From: Amyelois transitella
Lineage: Eukaryota; Arthropoda; Insecta; Lepidoptera; Pyralidae
Assembly: GCF_032362555.1 (NCBI RefSeq)
Contig: NC_083533.1
Span: 2,299,001-2,363,000 of the forward strand
Direction: 5' to 3'
Length of the DNA: 64,000 nt
Within the stretch, counting starts at the first letter, position 1. Each line of letters opens with the position of its first letter. The notes beneath the pieces are model-generated. The model had not been told where the DNA came from, searched no databases, and saw only the letters and a program-made list of their open reading frames with translations. Both the position numbers and the translations under genes were made by a program. This document shows, piece by piece, positions 54,701-63,699 of the stretch.

Positions 54701-57700
54701 ACTTTTACAAATCTTTCTTTGTTTCTTAGTAAACTTTTTGTTGCACATAAAAAGAAATATAACAAATATCGAAACAGTTATTGGATTTAGACGAATATGT
54801 ACATAATGGCGGACTTATCCCAATTGGAGTGTCTCCCATTAATCAATCAAAAAGGCGGCCCACATAAAAAGCATAATTAATCTTATGTTGTTACGAGCAG
54901 CCAGCCAGGATATGGGAAGAGGATGTTTTTACAAAAACATTCACAGTAAGTATTCTTTTATCATTCAGCTACAATTTTTCGCGAAAATTTTCTAACTCGT
55001 GACAATTGCTGATAATTATTTCAGCGTGTCCTGTAAATAAACTATGGTTCTTAACCTTTCAAATTTGGTTTACTTTAGATTGTGGGTTTTCTGCCAAATC
55101 ACCCAGATTAATGACATCAGTGGCACACTTATAATCTATACTAATATTATAAAGCTGAAGAGTTTGTTTGTTTGTTTGAACGCGCTAATCTCAGGAATTA
55201 CTGGTTCGAATTGAAAAATTCTTTATGCGTTGAATCGACCATTTATCGAGGAAGGCTTTAGACTATGTAACATCACGCTGCAACTATTAGAAGCGAAGAA
55301 GTAATGGAACATGTGAAAAAAAACGGGGGAAATTATTGATCCTTGAGGGCTTCAATGATGCCCGAAATAACTATTCCACGCGGACGAAGTCGCGGGCACA
55401 GCTAGTCGTAACATAAGATTTTAGAATGAAACCTAAGATCTTCTGCTACTTGCCAATTTTATTTGCCAACCAAGTGTAGGTACATTGGGTCTTAATATGT
55501 TCTTTCTGTAGTTTAGAGGAGTAATAAAATAAATTTTAAGTTAATATGAGGATTCTTATTGTGAAATTGTTCTGAATCACCAGGTTCCGCGGCACTGCAG
55601 AAGCGGATAATGGCGCTGCTGAGGAAGATCGAGCACTGTGTCAATGGCGTGCAGCCGGTGTGGGAGGAGACCTTCCGATGCTGGTGAGTCATTTTTAAAG
55701 TAGACAATGTGCATTCGTCCACGATTTAGATTTAAGGGATCTATATTTGTAAATTGACGTCCGGTGAAAATGCTGCAGTGTAGTTTGTTTTGCCGCTTCT
55801 TCTACACGTGCGCTTTGTAAGCGGTAGTAGTTATAATTAGATTTAAGTGATGTGACGTCAATTAGTGATACCTTGTATCCAATTTTAAAAATAAATCTAT
55901 TCTATTCTATTCTATTTATTAAATAAATTTAACTAGATCTTAAGCACCTCATACACAGTGATTTTTCACTCTAGTTCAGGTTAATATATTATGCACTTCA
56001 TTATTATAAGTAACTTTTTTATTTATGATTATTGTATAAAATTATTGTATAAAGATTTATTTATTTACGAGTATTTATCACATCTTCGGAGACGCGGTTC
56101 CTCAAACTTAACATCCAGCCTGGCAAACGAACTTCCCTTTGTGGCGGTAGGGGCCGAATCATCATAACAATATAAACCCATGAAATATGATAAAAATGCG
56201 ATCAATATACTCGGCTATAAATGCTGACAGGGTTTTATTACCTTCCACAGGGACTCCCTATGCAAACTGCTCCAGAAATATCCCAAAGGCCAGGGGGAGA
56301 AGTTGGACGATTGCCAAGTGGAGGCCTTACATCGAGCTGTGGCCAAGAGGCGGGTGTCGCACCATACCAGCAGCGAACACGACTTTGAGGTAACGTGGTC
56401 ACGAAGTATACCTGAAGTGGTCGTGACTACATAGTCATAGAATCTCAAGTTTATAAGTCTATCCCTATTACATAATAGAGATAGGCTTATAAACTTGAGA
56501 TTCTCCTTTTAGGCGACGGTCTAGCAACCTGTGACTATTTGAATCACAATTCTATCATAAAGCCAAACAGCTGAACGTGGCCTATCAGTCTTTCCAAGAC
56601 TGCTTGCTCTGTCTACCCCGCAAGGGATGATATAGACGTGATTATGTATGTATGTATGGTTTACTAAATAATAGGACCACTCCGTCTCTTTCCCGTGGAT
56701 GTCGTAAAAGGCGACTAAGGGAAAGGCTAATAATAAGGAATTCTTCTTGTAGGAAATGGAATCCCAAGATTGAACCACGTAAGTGGTTTTTATACAGTCA
56801 TTTTTCTCCTGACGTTCTAAAATAGTCCTTCTCATTTTATTTATGTGTATTTTAAGCGATGTATTTTTGTCCACAGTTGCAAGTACAAGAGTGGGCCAAT
56901 ATAACGTCGTTCTTATGCGCGTTGGGAGGCGTCTGTCTTCAGCGGAGACCCGCCGCCTTGTGGCCGCATTTGCATTCACATGGTAAGAGTTTTTTTATTA
57001 TTAATTATATTATTAAAAATATGTCTTCTTTTATCGGTGAAGTCCTAGCGAAATATCAAATGTATTCTGAACCAACGAGCTTGCATGAAGAGAGTTCGAG
57101 CCGTTATATTATTTTATATTGCAACGCCCAACAGGGTTCATATTGTATCTAGTCTGTAGTAGTTATAGTAGTTATAATTAGATTTAAGTTATGTGACGTC
57201 AATAAGTGATACCTTGTATCCAATTTTGAAAATAAATCTATTCTATTCTATCTATTTATAAGCAGTAATTGTAATTCAACTGATGTACTTTATGATATGC
57301 GATAAAGATTTTGAATTTTTGAATTTGAATTTGAGTTATGAATGTGGACGAAACGAAAGATATATGCAAGGATCTTGGCGCATGGTGAAGCTATTGATTA
57401 ATGATATTTTTTTTTAAAGTTATTAAAAAGAAAACATTGAGTTAAAAATGTGTGCCGTGTACCTACTTCCCTGCACTAAACATTAATACCATCTTTCCAA
57501 TAGTTGTTTTAAAAAGGTAATGAACAGGTATAAGGTCACCAAGGCTCAGATATAGACGAGAGTCACTCCGTGAAAGTAACTCACTTCCCCGAATGATGAC
57601 TGACGTTGAAAAAATGGGTGGAATCTTCCAAAAGTAAGGTAGTTGAAGATATGTGGAGTTCTGTGATTTAATCAGCGCCATCTAGTGGTAACTCGATGGC

Positions 57701-60700
57701 ACTAATGCAATTGCATACAAATTTGATCATACAAATATCATACAAATTTGATGAACGCGTTTGATCGAGATAAACTCCTACTAGAGCCGCTGATATCTGA
57801 GTTTGGAAAACTTAGGAATGTTATGAAGTTGGTACTTAAATATTTTCGACAAACTTCAGTTCTGTGTCTCTCTTTTTTTTTAGACTCGCGGAAGTATAAC
57901 GTGTTGGCGAACAGTTCACAAGAGGTTCAGTACTGCCCTGTCACACAGTAAGTTTAATTTTTATGAGATATAACAACAACAAAATGAAAGAGCTACAGTT
58001 TGCAGTGAAACTAAAAATTAAACAGAATCAACGTGTGATAATATTTGTCGTCTGAACTTACCCATCATTTCTACCTATTTTAACTGTGAAGTTGACGTTG
58101 TTGAAGAAAATGCTGCAGTGCAGTTTGTTACCGCTTCTTCTGCACTGACGCTTTGGAAGCGGCAGTAAACTTAGTTTTGTATAATTTATTTGACGTCAAC
58201 TAATGTTGTGAAATCAAAATAGATATGACAATTATTAAATGATATGAAGTTTCCTGAAGCTTGCATGAAGAGAATTATGAATGTGGATGAAGCGAAGGAA
58301 ATATGCAGAGATCGTGGCAAGTGGAAAGAGGTAGTCTCTGCCTACCCCTCCGGGGAAGAGGCGTGATTTTAAGTATTTTATGTATGTAAGTTTCCTAAAA
58401 TAATTTAAAAAAAATTTAATTTGTCTATCTTCTCATCCAGGTTCATAGGTCAGCTTCTGCGTCTGCTCCTCTGCAGCAACGAGCGTTTCGGCCAACAGAT
58501 CCAGACCCACGTGAAGGAGCTGGTCGGCCACGAGATGTCGCCGGCGCTGTATCCGATACTGTTCGATCAGATCAAGGCGATCATTGACAAGTTCTTTGAT
58601 CAGCAGCAGCAGGTAACTGTTATACAGGGTGACTTTTAATTCAACTGCATAAATTTAACTGTTGAGTGTACTCATCTAAAGGATATTTAAAAACGTTAAA
58701 AGAAAAATATCGGTTCATATTTCAGAAAGTACGAAAAAAAATAAAACTATCAAAATACACGATCCTAAATACGTAATATCATCCCGGCCGGCGGAAAAGC
58801 GACGCGTAAGATTCAGAGGTCAACGACACAATTCATTCAGCTGAGCGATCTCGACAAATCTGTACTTTACTTGATCTTGATACTAGAAAAATAAGTTATT
58901 TTTCAGACATTTATTTACATGTTTAGTTTTAATTTCTTTTTGTAGTATTGGTCTTTAATAAAGCGTGTGACGTAGTTTTTGAGGGTTTTTTAAATGTGAA
59001 AATGATGACGTTTAATTTAAATAAAAATAAGCTCAAACGGCTCAGAAGCATGGATATAGTCTATGTTTAAAAGGATGCAGTTGTTTTAAATGTCACCCTG
59101 TATACTTACTCCTTGATAACACACTCCATGATAAAGTCATACTTACGTTATGAGATATTCTCTATGGTAACGGTTGCTATGATGCACATATATACATATA
59201 CATATGGTCACGTCTATATCACTTGTGGGCTAGACAGAGCCAACAGTCTTGAAAAGACTGAATTGAGATTCAAGTAGTGACAGGTTGCTAGCCCATCGCC
59301 TAAAAGAAGAATTCCAAGTTTATAAGCCTATCCCTTAGTCGCCTTTTACGACATCCATGGGAAAGAGATGGAGTGGTCCAAACTTTTTGGATTGGTGCCG
59401 GGAACCACACGGCACTATGATGTACATATTGTTAATAAATGATTCAAAATGTGAACACACTAAAATGTTTTATTTAACTGTAACCTTCTGTTGAGAAACA
59501 TTAGTTTGTTAGAACTGACCGAGTTTAATTAAGTTATTTTATTTATTTTTTATTTTTATACACACAATCACGTCTATATCCCTTGCGGGGTAGACAGAGC
59601 CAACAGTCCTGAGCGGACTGATAGGCCACGTTCAGCTATTTGGCTGCAGCTATTTTTATACTTCGATCGATTTCATCGTGTTGTTAAGCGTCTGTCAAAT
59701 GAAGTTAAATCAATCAAAAAAAGTTTTTACCTTCTTCACCATCACCAATAAGAAAAGCCTTTATTTAACCTAGATGATATAGTTGACAACTTGTAACTTA
59801 TATTGTAATATTCATCTCTCCTCTCACGGGTCTACTGGAAGAGATTTCTATTGAAATAAGTAGCACCTTTGTACTACAAATAATGTATATAAGTTTATAA
59901 TTTTTTATAAATAAATAAATTTGTCTTTTTTGCATTATCAACAGGTGATGCTGACAGACATAAACACGCAATTCGTGGAGCACACAATATTCATTATGAA
60001 AAGCATACTGGACAACAAGAAGAGCGTTCAGCCCACGGAACATCTCAGCACTACGTCTATTGAGGGGCTCATGTTGGCCATAGTGAGGTAAGATATAAAG
60101 GAAAGTCTTCTTTTCGCCCTGGCTTTAGACGGCCTCTGTGGCGCAGCGGTAGTGCGCTTGTCTGTGACACCGGAGGTCCCGGGTTCAAATCCCGGCCAGA
60201 GCATGATGAGAAACGAGCTTTCTCTGATTGGCCTGGGTCTTGGAAGTTTATCTATATAAGTATTCATTATAAAAAATATATCGTATCTTGATCAAATTAA
60301 GGACGTCCTGGTAAAGGGTCAGGTCAAAAGTACCCGAAACCGCCGAGCTTGCATGAAGAGAGTTATGAATGTGGATGAAGCGAAGGAAGTATGCAGAGAT
60401 CGTGGCAAGTGGAAAGAGGTAGTCTCTGCCTACCCCTCCGGGAAAGAGGCGTGATTTTATGTATGTATGTATGTATAAAAATATAGTATCATTGTAAATA
60501 TAGTTTGTATCTCGTAACACAAGTCTCGAACTTACTACGAGGCTAACTCAATCAGTGTAATTTTGTCCCGTATATATTTATTTATTTAGTCCCGGTTGCC
60601 TCCTCACCACTCTGGAGAGGGGCCCGAGGTATGCCTTCGACCGTAGACCCTGGATTGGGTGAGTTAGGTTTTTACACGAAGCGACTCCCGTTTGACCTCC

Positions 60701-63423
60701 GCAACCTTTGCAGGTAAACCTAACCCGTATTGGATCGATTATGGTTCACAATCAGTAAGCTGGATGTGCAGGTTTCCTCACGATGTTTTCCAAATAATCT
60801 GGAAGTGAGGGTAATATTCAGAAGAAATTATCTATACCCATTCCATTTGCGATACAATTTCTGTTATAATATACACTGGCGTGATCCGTGATATAATAAT
60901 GGACGTAACATTGAGATTATAAGGTACGTAAGATAGCCACAGATTGTGATTTCCCTGATTTCACTATATTTGACTAAGAAATGAAATGAAATTAAATATT
61001 CTTTATTTACTTAGAAACCATTTTGTTGTTAAAGGTACGTCCGCCATCTTGACATGACTGTGTTGTCGGTTCACATAAAAACGAAGCTCTGTCAAGTCGT
61101 CGAAGCCATGATGAGGAGAAGGGATGACCTAGCTTTCAGACAGGTAACCTGTACAAGTTTTCTGCGTATTTTAACCCGAATTAAATTATAAAGTGCCGTG
61201 TGGTTCCCAACCAACCAATGAAAAAAAAGAGAAGTGCAATGGATGTCGTAAAAGGCGACCAAGATATGGGCCTATAAACTTGGGATTCTTCTTTAAGACG
61301 ATGGGCCAGCAACCTGTCACTATTTGAAATTTTAATTCTGTCATCAAGCCAAGAGTGGTCTATCGGTCTTTTCTGTTGACTATTGTCTCCGTCTACCTCG
61401 CAAGGGATACAGACGTTATCATGTGTATACATACATACATACATATGGTCACGTCTATAAACCTTGCGGGGTAGACAGAGCCAACAGTATTGAAAAGACT
61501 GAATGGCCATGTTCAGCTATTTGGCTAAATGATAGAATTGAGATTCAAATAGTGACAGGTTGCTAGCCCATCGCCTAAACAAAGAATCCCAAGCCTATCC
61601 CTTAGTCGCCTTTTACGACATCCATGGGAAAGAGATGGAGTTGGCCTATTCTTTTTTTTTTTGATCATGTGTATATGTATTTAAAACTACCCTCTTCTAC
61701 AGGAAATGAAGTTTCGCAACAAAATGGTAGAGTACGTGACGGATTGGGTTCTGGGAACCAGCCACCAGATAGCGCCACCACTGAGGGCCGACGCGTCATC
61801 TATAACCAGGTAAGTCACTACATAGACATATAGATAAAACTCTTTATTGCACCATAAGAGTTAAACATACAAAGCAGCACAAAACAGACAGAGATGGTAC
61901 TAGGGCGGACTTATCGCTAATGCTATCTCTTCCAGTCAACCTTTGGGTGGAAGGAAACCAAACAGGAGATTGGCGTTAGCGCAGAGCAAGATAAATAAAT
62001 GTTTAAACATAATAAAATGCACATAGAATATATGTCTTTATATAATACACATAAATAAATACAAATGCACATAAATACGCATAAATACTGATAATATATT
62101 ATAATAACATAACCTTAGGATAGAGTAGAATGATAATTAGACCTAACGAGATTTTTAAACTATAAATAGTCTGGGCTTTCCTGATATCGACAGGGAGAGC
62201 ATTCCATAGACGGACAGCTTGTACAGTAAAAGAGTGGGAGTAAAAAAATATAAGGAAATTCATAGTATAAAGCAAAGTCGGTTTCCGCTTCTCGCGTCTG
62301 TACAAATGTCTGTATGTATGCTTATATCTTTAAAACTACACAACGGATTTTGATGCGGTTTTTCTTAAATAGAGTGATTAGAGCCTAACGTGGCCTATCA
62401 GTCTTTTCAGTATTGTTGGTTTTGTCTACCCCGTGAGGGATATAGACGTGACTATATGCATGTAGGTAGATTTGACCCTTTGGGTAAACCTTAGTATGCT
62501 GATGATGTGTGTTCCAGATACCTGGTATGCTGTAGGGAATTGGACCAGGCTTGTATGGAAGCGGTGGCCGCTTTACTCAAAGGGTTGCCGTTGCAACCTG
62601 AAGAATCCGATAGGGGAGACCTCATGGAGGCGAAGAGTCAGCTGTTTTTGAAGTGAGTGCCAAGTGTTGGTATCAGACCATCTCGGCGCGTGTGGTCCTA
62701 TTACCGGAATGTCCAGCCGGTTTTTAACGTCCATTTCCATACCTTGAATGTCTACTTGCCTGAATCTAATTAACTGTAATATGTACCTTATTTGGAAGAA
62801 GATTTAACTTCCAGTCTTAAATTAGATCAAGATTTCATTCAAATAGTATTAAACTAATAAGTCTACATTCGAACGGTGTAGCGGCCGTTCAGCCTTCATG
62901 GACAGACTGATGAAAAAAAGGACAATCAAAATTTGACTAGACTAGACTAGATGAAAACAGACGATGCCTTGAACAGCCAAAAAAAGTGGTTTTATCCAGA
63001 CACCACCTACCGGACCCTAGGCCCGTTCAAACGGGTAAGGTTGACCTGACTTACTCAAACCAGGATTGTGGTCATAGGTAATTAACTGTATCCTGTCACT
63101 ATTAGAATGTCAATTCCATCATGAAAACCATACAGCTGAACGTGGCTTTTCAGTGTTTATGATACTGTTGGCTCTGTCTAGCCCGCAAGGGATAAAGATG
63201 TGGCTACGTGAATTTTATCATAAACCTTTAATTAATACCAATCTTTTTTATTAAAAACCTTTTTTCAGATATTTCACCCTGTTCATGAACCTGCTGAACG
63301 ACTGCAACGAGGTGGAGCTGGCCGAAGGTCCAGGGCGGCTGGAGACGCTGAGGAACGCCACCATCCAGGCCATGTCCAACTTGCTCAGCGCCAACATCGA
63401 CAGCGGACTCATGCACAGCATCG
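40524..63423 (+). CDS. Nf1: neurofibromin (Nf1), first 26 coding exons, 3' end outside the window
   Basis: Neurofibromin is a large Ras-GAP that dampens Ras signalling. Exons: 40524-40583, 41158-41301, 41759-41945, 42433-42554, 42874-42973, 43350-43450, 44049-44198, 44491-44590, 45457-45596, 46240-46433, 48387-48495, 49621-49782, 50459-50601, 51630-51680, 52231-52414, 53134-53320, 55584-55683, 56251-56389, 56877-56982, 57884-57947, 58441-58612, 59945-60087, 61035-61143, 61703-61809, 62518-62652, 63269-63423. All phases agree: 1121 codons plus one base. Matches to human NF1 (recalled) include GEWANSLIARFEEQ at the start, TEAAVVTCVKLCKASTYL, SLLFNPSKSY, CFALLCQEADIRCGSDEIST, SFLCALGGVCLQRRP, HEMSPALYPILFDQIK and YFTLFMNLLNDCNEVE to NIDSGLMHSI. 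This is the N-terminal helical region including the Cys/Ser-rich part; the GAP domain should begin soon after the right edge. Introns are dense in repeats. Confidence 0.97.
40820..40985 (-). repeat. family A element, diverged fragment
   Basis: TCATATAATCACGTCTTTAT to CCATCGCCTACAGAAGAATC, in Nf1 intron 1. Confidence 0.7.
41445..41582. repeat. decayed fold-back repeat
   Basis: AGCTATTGCTGTCCTGTTTC is mirrored by GGAACAGCTAAAGCT, as in 2672-2792 and 28739-28852. Confidence 0.45.
41992..42295. mobile_element. MITE related to 31665-32025
   Basis: The right end GATTTGCCAGACACCCTGTA is well kept; the left TACAGGCTGTTTAAA is eroded. It shares CACAAAGTCTCAG and AATTCGCGCCGC with the SNX6 intron copy. 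Confidence 0.65.
44205..44410 (-). repeat. family A element with internal deletion
   Basis: From GTATACATGCATACATTTAA to CAGGAACCACACGGCAC; about 60 bases of the body are missing. Confidence 0.78.
44620..44740 (-). mobile_element. family B: short LINE 3' end
   Basis: Plus view: CATACATACATAATACACGC, CCGGAGGGGTAGGCAGAGAC, ATTCATAACTCTCTTCATGC. It starts about 30 bases after the Nf1 exon 8 donor. Confidence 0.78.
44828..45000 (+). repeat. family D repeat
   Basis: ACCTGCGCAGGAGTGTAATG, GTATGGCGCGAATACATTGG, CTATTATGAGCGAGACAG. Confidence 0.62.
45318..45430 (+). repeat. family A 3' fragment with small fold-back
   Basis: An 11-bp perfect inverted repeat (45323-45333 with 45348-45358) precedes the usual CGCAAGGGATATAGACGTGA and ATGT tail, just before the exon 9 acceptor. 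Confidence 0.65.
45717..45945 (+). repeat. family A element
   Basis: A sense copy from ATAATAGGACCACTCCGTC to GACGTGACCATATGTAAGTA; head slightly truncated. Confidence 0.84.
45990..46070 (-). repeat. family A 3' fragment
   Basis: TATAATCACGTCACGTCTAT to AAAAGACTGATAGGCC; tail-to-tail with the preceding copy. Confidence 0.7.
46093..46195 (-). mobile_element. family B: short LINE 3' end
   Basis: Plus view: ACAAAAAATCACGCCTCTTT to CTGCATACTTCCATCGC, upstream of Nf1 exon 10. Confidence 0.75.
46504..46745 (+). repeat. tRNA-derived SINE, full length
   Basis: ACGGCCTCTGTGGCGCAGCG (A-box part), GGTTCGAATCCCGG (B box), body to GTAATTTGTCCCGTAC and a poly(A)-like run. Confidence 0.85.
46770..47830. 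other. unassigned Nf1 intron 10 segment with CRE-like palindromes near both ends
   Basis: No coding exon or known family was recognised. Near the left are AGTCACGTGACAATG and GCGTGATGTCACGCG; near the right is ACGCGTGACGTCACAGC. Their inverted placement hints at a roughly 0.8-kb DNA transposon relic. Confidence 0.35.
47930..48100 (+). repeat. family A fragment
   Basis: AGAATAGAACCACTCCATAT to ATACAGATGAAAGTGAC. Confidence 0.75.
48168..48310 (-). repeat. family A fragment
   Basis: TCATATAATCACATCTATAT to ACATCACCTAAGCGAAGATC, just before Nf1 exon 11. Confidence 0.72.
48484..48555 (+). repeat. direct duplication of the Nf1 exon 11 splice donor
   Basis: The 18 bases AAAGCCACCCAGGTATTG (exon end plus intron start) occur at 48484-48501 and again at 48538-48555. 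The copies are 54 bases apart, so use of the second donor would extend exon 11 by 18 codons without a stop. Confidence 0.85.
48510..48615 (+). repeat. family H repeat piece
   Basis: CCCGCCTCACCTCTCTGGAG and CTCACCACTCTGGGGAGG followed by GGTGTGCCTTCGAC match the start of the unit at 60596. Confidence 0.55.
48693..48810. repeat. (TA)n microsatellite inside a perfect inverted repeat
   Basis: Outer arms ACATAAATATACCAATATAT and ATATATTGGTATATTTATGT are exact reverse complements around an almost pure TA core. A second 10-bp palindrome (48831-48840 with 48856-48865) follows. Confidence 0.85.
48887..48993 (+). repeat. family C repeat, shortened
   Basis: ACAATGTGCATTCGTCCACG to AAATAAATCTAATTTATTC. 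Confidence 0.7.
49000..49170 (+). repeat. family H repeat
   Basis: TCTGGATTGGGTGAGTCAGG, GCGAAGCGACTCCCGTC, AACCTTTGCAGGGGAACCTG, GATGTTTTCC. Confidence 0.65.
49263..49530 (-). repeat. family A element, near full length
   Basis: CACATACATACATATAGTCA to GGGAACCACACAGC, upstream of Nf1 exon 12. Confidence 0.86.
49867..50045 (+). repeat. family C-related repeat (variant 2)
   Basis: AATGCTACAGTGCAGTTTG, CTTCTTCTGCGCTGACGCC, ATTTGACGTCAACCAATG and a TGAATAAAAAATTTTGAATT end; also at 50785 and 58108. Confidence 0.65.
50043..50195 (-). repeat. family A fragment
   Basis: TTATCCCTTGCGTGGTATAT to GCCCGTCACCTACAAGAGG. Confidence 0.7.
50190..50400 (+). mobile_element. family B LINE 3' end containing the RWFGHVER motif
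   Basis: One frame reads GMLRWFGHVERVNESNYTKG before a stop; VGRPRT-like codons and GATCAAATCAAGG follow. The conserved end GCCTACCCCTCCGGGAAAGA and tail TATGTATTATGTATG close it. The segment between is shortened. Confidence 0.75.
50785..50900 (+). repeat. family C variant 2, 3' part
   Basis: AATTTATTTGACGTCAACCA to GAATAAAAATTTTGAATTTT. Confidence 0.6.
50935..51155. repeat. composite of two family A pieces in opposite orientation
   Basis: 50935-51055 is antisense (TCATGTTTATATCCCTTGCG). From 51065 it is sense (GGCGACTAAGGGATAGGC to GATATAGACGTGATTATATG). Confidence 0.72.
51327..51508 (-). mobile_element. short non-autonomous Helitron, internally deleted
   Basis: Plus view: CTAGCTGTGCCCGCGACTTT at one end and CTTTATAATATTAGTATAGA at the other, the inverse of 55137-55408. 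Confidence 0.78.
51720..51950 (-). repeat. family A element, diverged
   Basis: AACCGCGTCTATGTCCCTTG to AGTCCTATTCTAAAGCGCC. Confidence 0.75.
52587..52739 (+). promoter_or_regulatory. cluster of five AAGATGGCGGTC-type motifs
   Basis: Motifs at 52587, 52608, 52685, 52706 and 52727 (AAGATGGCGGTCG, the same, AAGATGGCCGTC, AAGATGGCGAC, AAAATGGCGGTCG). They match the YY1/Pho consensus core (CCATCTT inverse, GCCAT). They may be a minisatellite remnant; regulatory function is inference. Confidence 0.4.
52750..52818 (+). repeat. partial duplicate of the Nf1 exon 15 3' end with donor
   Basis: 69 bases match 52352-52420 (exon end plus GTGGGT donor) with only two or so changes (GTGGGC to GTCGGG), both synonymous. 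It could be read as EYANVGSQIPICKQAHIKLE after a CTAAG acceptor, phase 0 in and out. Confidence 0.8.
53715..54391. mobile_element. piggyBac-type MITE in a TTAA target
   Basis: TTAA at 53711-53714 and at 54392-54395 flank matching ends CCTCTCAGCTGCT and AGCATCTGAGAGG (inverse). Just inside the left end TGGCGCATATGTGCGCCA recurs in inverse as TGGCGCACATATGCGCCA. The element is 677 bp with no transposase frame. Confidence 0.8.
54425..54590 (-). repeat. family D repeat
   Basis: AGTCTCCTGCTATCTCGCTC, GTGCGCTCTGATTGGCTC, CATACAAACATTACACTT. Confidence 0.6.
54633..54700 (-). mobile_element. family B fragment, eroded
   Basis: Plus view: ACACACCTTTTTCCCGGAGG and GAGTAGGCAGAAAAAAC. Confidence 0.5.
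55137..55408 (+). mobile_element. non-autonomous Helitron, complete
   Basis: It begins TCTATACTAATATTATAAAG and ends CGCGGACGAAGTCGCGGGCA then CAGCTAG before T, i.e. a TC start, a 3' hairpin and CTAG, inserted between A and T. It is 272 bp, has no Rep/Hel gene, and lies in Nf1 intron 16. Confidence 0.82.
55700..55920 (+). repeat. family C repeat, full unit
   Basis: ACAATGTGCATTCGTCCACG to the TCTATTCTATTCTATTC tail, starting about 15 bases after the Nf1 exon 17 donor. Confidence 0.78.
56090..56170 (+). repeat. family G fragment
   Basis: GGAGACGCGGTTCCTCAAAC, ATCCAGCCTGGC, GTGGCGGTAGGGGCCGAATC. Confidence 0.5.
56425..56660 (+). repeat. family A element with 32-bp fold-back
   Basis: Arms 56439-56470 and 56473-56504 pair with two mismatches around a 2-base loop. 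The rest continues as a normal sense copy to the ATGTATGTATGT tail. Confidence 0.85.
56665..56770 (+). repeat. family A 5' fragment
   Basis: AATAGGACCACTCCGTCTCT to GGAATTCTTCTTGTAGG, directly after the previous copy. Confidence 0.72.
57157..57256 (+). repeat. family C 3' end
   Basis: GTAGTTATAATTAGATTTAA to TAAATCTATTCTATTCTA. Confidence 0.72.
58108..58265 (+). repeat. family C variant 2
   Basis: AATGCTGCAGTGCAGTTTG, GGAAGCGGCAGTAAACTTAG, ATTTGACGTCAACTAATG. Confidence 0.62.
58258..58390 (+). mobile_element. family B: LINE 3' end
   Basis: GCTTGCATGAAGAGAATTAT, TATGCAGAGATCGTGGCAAG, CTACCCCTCCGGGGAAGAGG and a TATTTTATGTATGTA tail, inserted after a family C unit. Confidence 0.8.
58623..59102. 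mobile_element. MITE with TACAGGGTGAC inverted ends
   Basis: Left TACAGGGTGACTTTTAATTC then AACTGCAT; right (inverse) TACAGGGTGACATTTAAAAC then AACTGCAT. TA is repeated outside. It is 480 bp, in Nf1 intron 21, with no coding frame. Confidence 0.78.
59190..59416 (-). repeat. family A element with internal deletion
   Basis: ATACATATGGTCACGTCTAT to GGGAACCACACGGCAC. Confidence 0.84.
59562..59640 (-). repeat. family A 3' fragment
   Basis: ACACAATCACGTCTATATCC to CACGTTCAGCTATTTGGC. Confidence 0.72.
60127..60595 (+). repeat. tRNA-derived SINE interrupted by a family B insertion
   Basis: 60127-60280 (GACGGCCTCTGTGGCGCAGC, GGGTTCAAATCCCGG) and 60475-60595 (ATAGTTTGTATCTCGTAAC to TTGTCCCGTATATATT) are contiguous in the copy at 46504. 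The pieces flank 60281-60474. Confidence 0.85.
60281..60474 (+). mobile_element. family B LINE 3' end nested in a SINE
   Basis: TCTTGATCAAATTAAGGACG, ACCGCCGAGCTTGCATGAAG and the TATGTATGTATGTATG tail. Near-identical TATAAAAATATA-like bases occur on both sides, a likely target duplication. Confidence 0.82.
60596..60800 (+). repeat. family H repeat
   Basis: TCACCACTCTGGAGAGGGGC, CTGGATTGGGTGAGTTAGG, CGAAGCGACTCCCGTTTGAC, TCACGATGTTTTCC. Confidence 0.65.
61190..61425 (+). repeat. family A element
   Basis: AAGTGCCGTGTGGTTCCC to CAAGGGATACAGACGTTATC; tail-to-tail with the next copy. Confidence 0.82.
61432..61665 (-). repeat. family A element
   Basis: ACATACATACATATGGTCAC to GAGTTGGCCTATTCTTTTTT, ending just before the exon 24 acceptor. 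Confidence 0.84.
61832..62260 (-). mobile_element. LINE 3' fragment (ORF2 C-terminus and UTR)
   Basis: The minus strand reads SFTVQAVRLWNALPVDIRKA, a typical LINE ORF2 C-terminal motif, then stops. The 3' UTR ends at a GGTGCAATAAAGAGTTT sequence near 61832. It is 5'-truncated. Confidence 0.65.
62260..62370 (+). mobile_element. Helitron-like 5' fragment
   Basis: TTCATAGTATAAAGCAAAGT and CAACGGATTTTGATGCGGTT match the start of 19516-19700. Confidence 0.5.
62383..62470 (+). repeat. family A 3' fragment
   Basis: AACGTGGCCTATCAGTCTTT to GACGTGACTATATGCATG. Confidence 0.72.
63080..63215 (+). repeat. family A 3' half, diverged
   Basis: CCTGTCACTATTAGAATGTC to CGCAAGGGATAAAGATGTGG, before Nf1 exon 26. 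Confidence 0.7.
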
Positions 63424-63509
63424 GTGAGTCCTGTGGAAGCTGTTGTGAAGCTTGGCTAATTCTTCTCAGCTGCTTGAAGGCTGCCCCCTCTCCGAAAACG
63501 ATGTCCATC

Positions 63510-63590
63510 ATTAAGCCAAATAACTCAACGTGGCCTATCAGTCTTTTCAAGACTGGTTGTCTACCCCGTAAAGCATATATATGTGATACA
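63510..63590 (+). repeat. family A 3' fragment
   Basis: CATTAAGCCAAATAACTCAA to CTACCCCGTAAAGCATAT. Confidence 0.68.
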
Positions 63591-63699
63591 TATTACTTGT
63601 GATATATTTCTTCTCAGTACTTTAGGTTCTATTACCCAGAATGTCCAGTTGGTTACTAACTTCCATTCCCTGAATGTCCCTTTCCCCGAGTGTCTTATT

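Noticed and set aside
56521..56979. 152-codon minus-strand frame
   Set aside because: It spans two family A copies and the antisense of Nf1 exon 19; no support as a gene.
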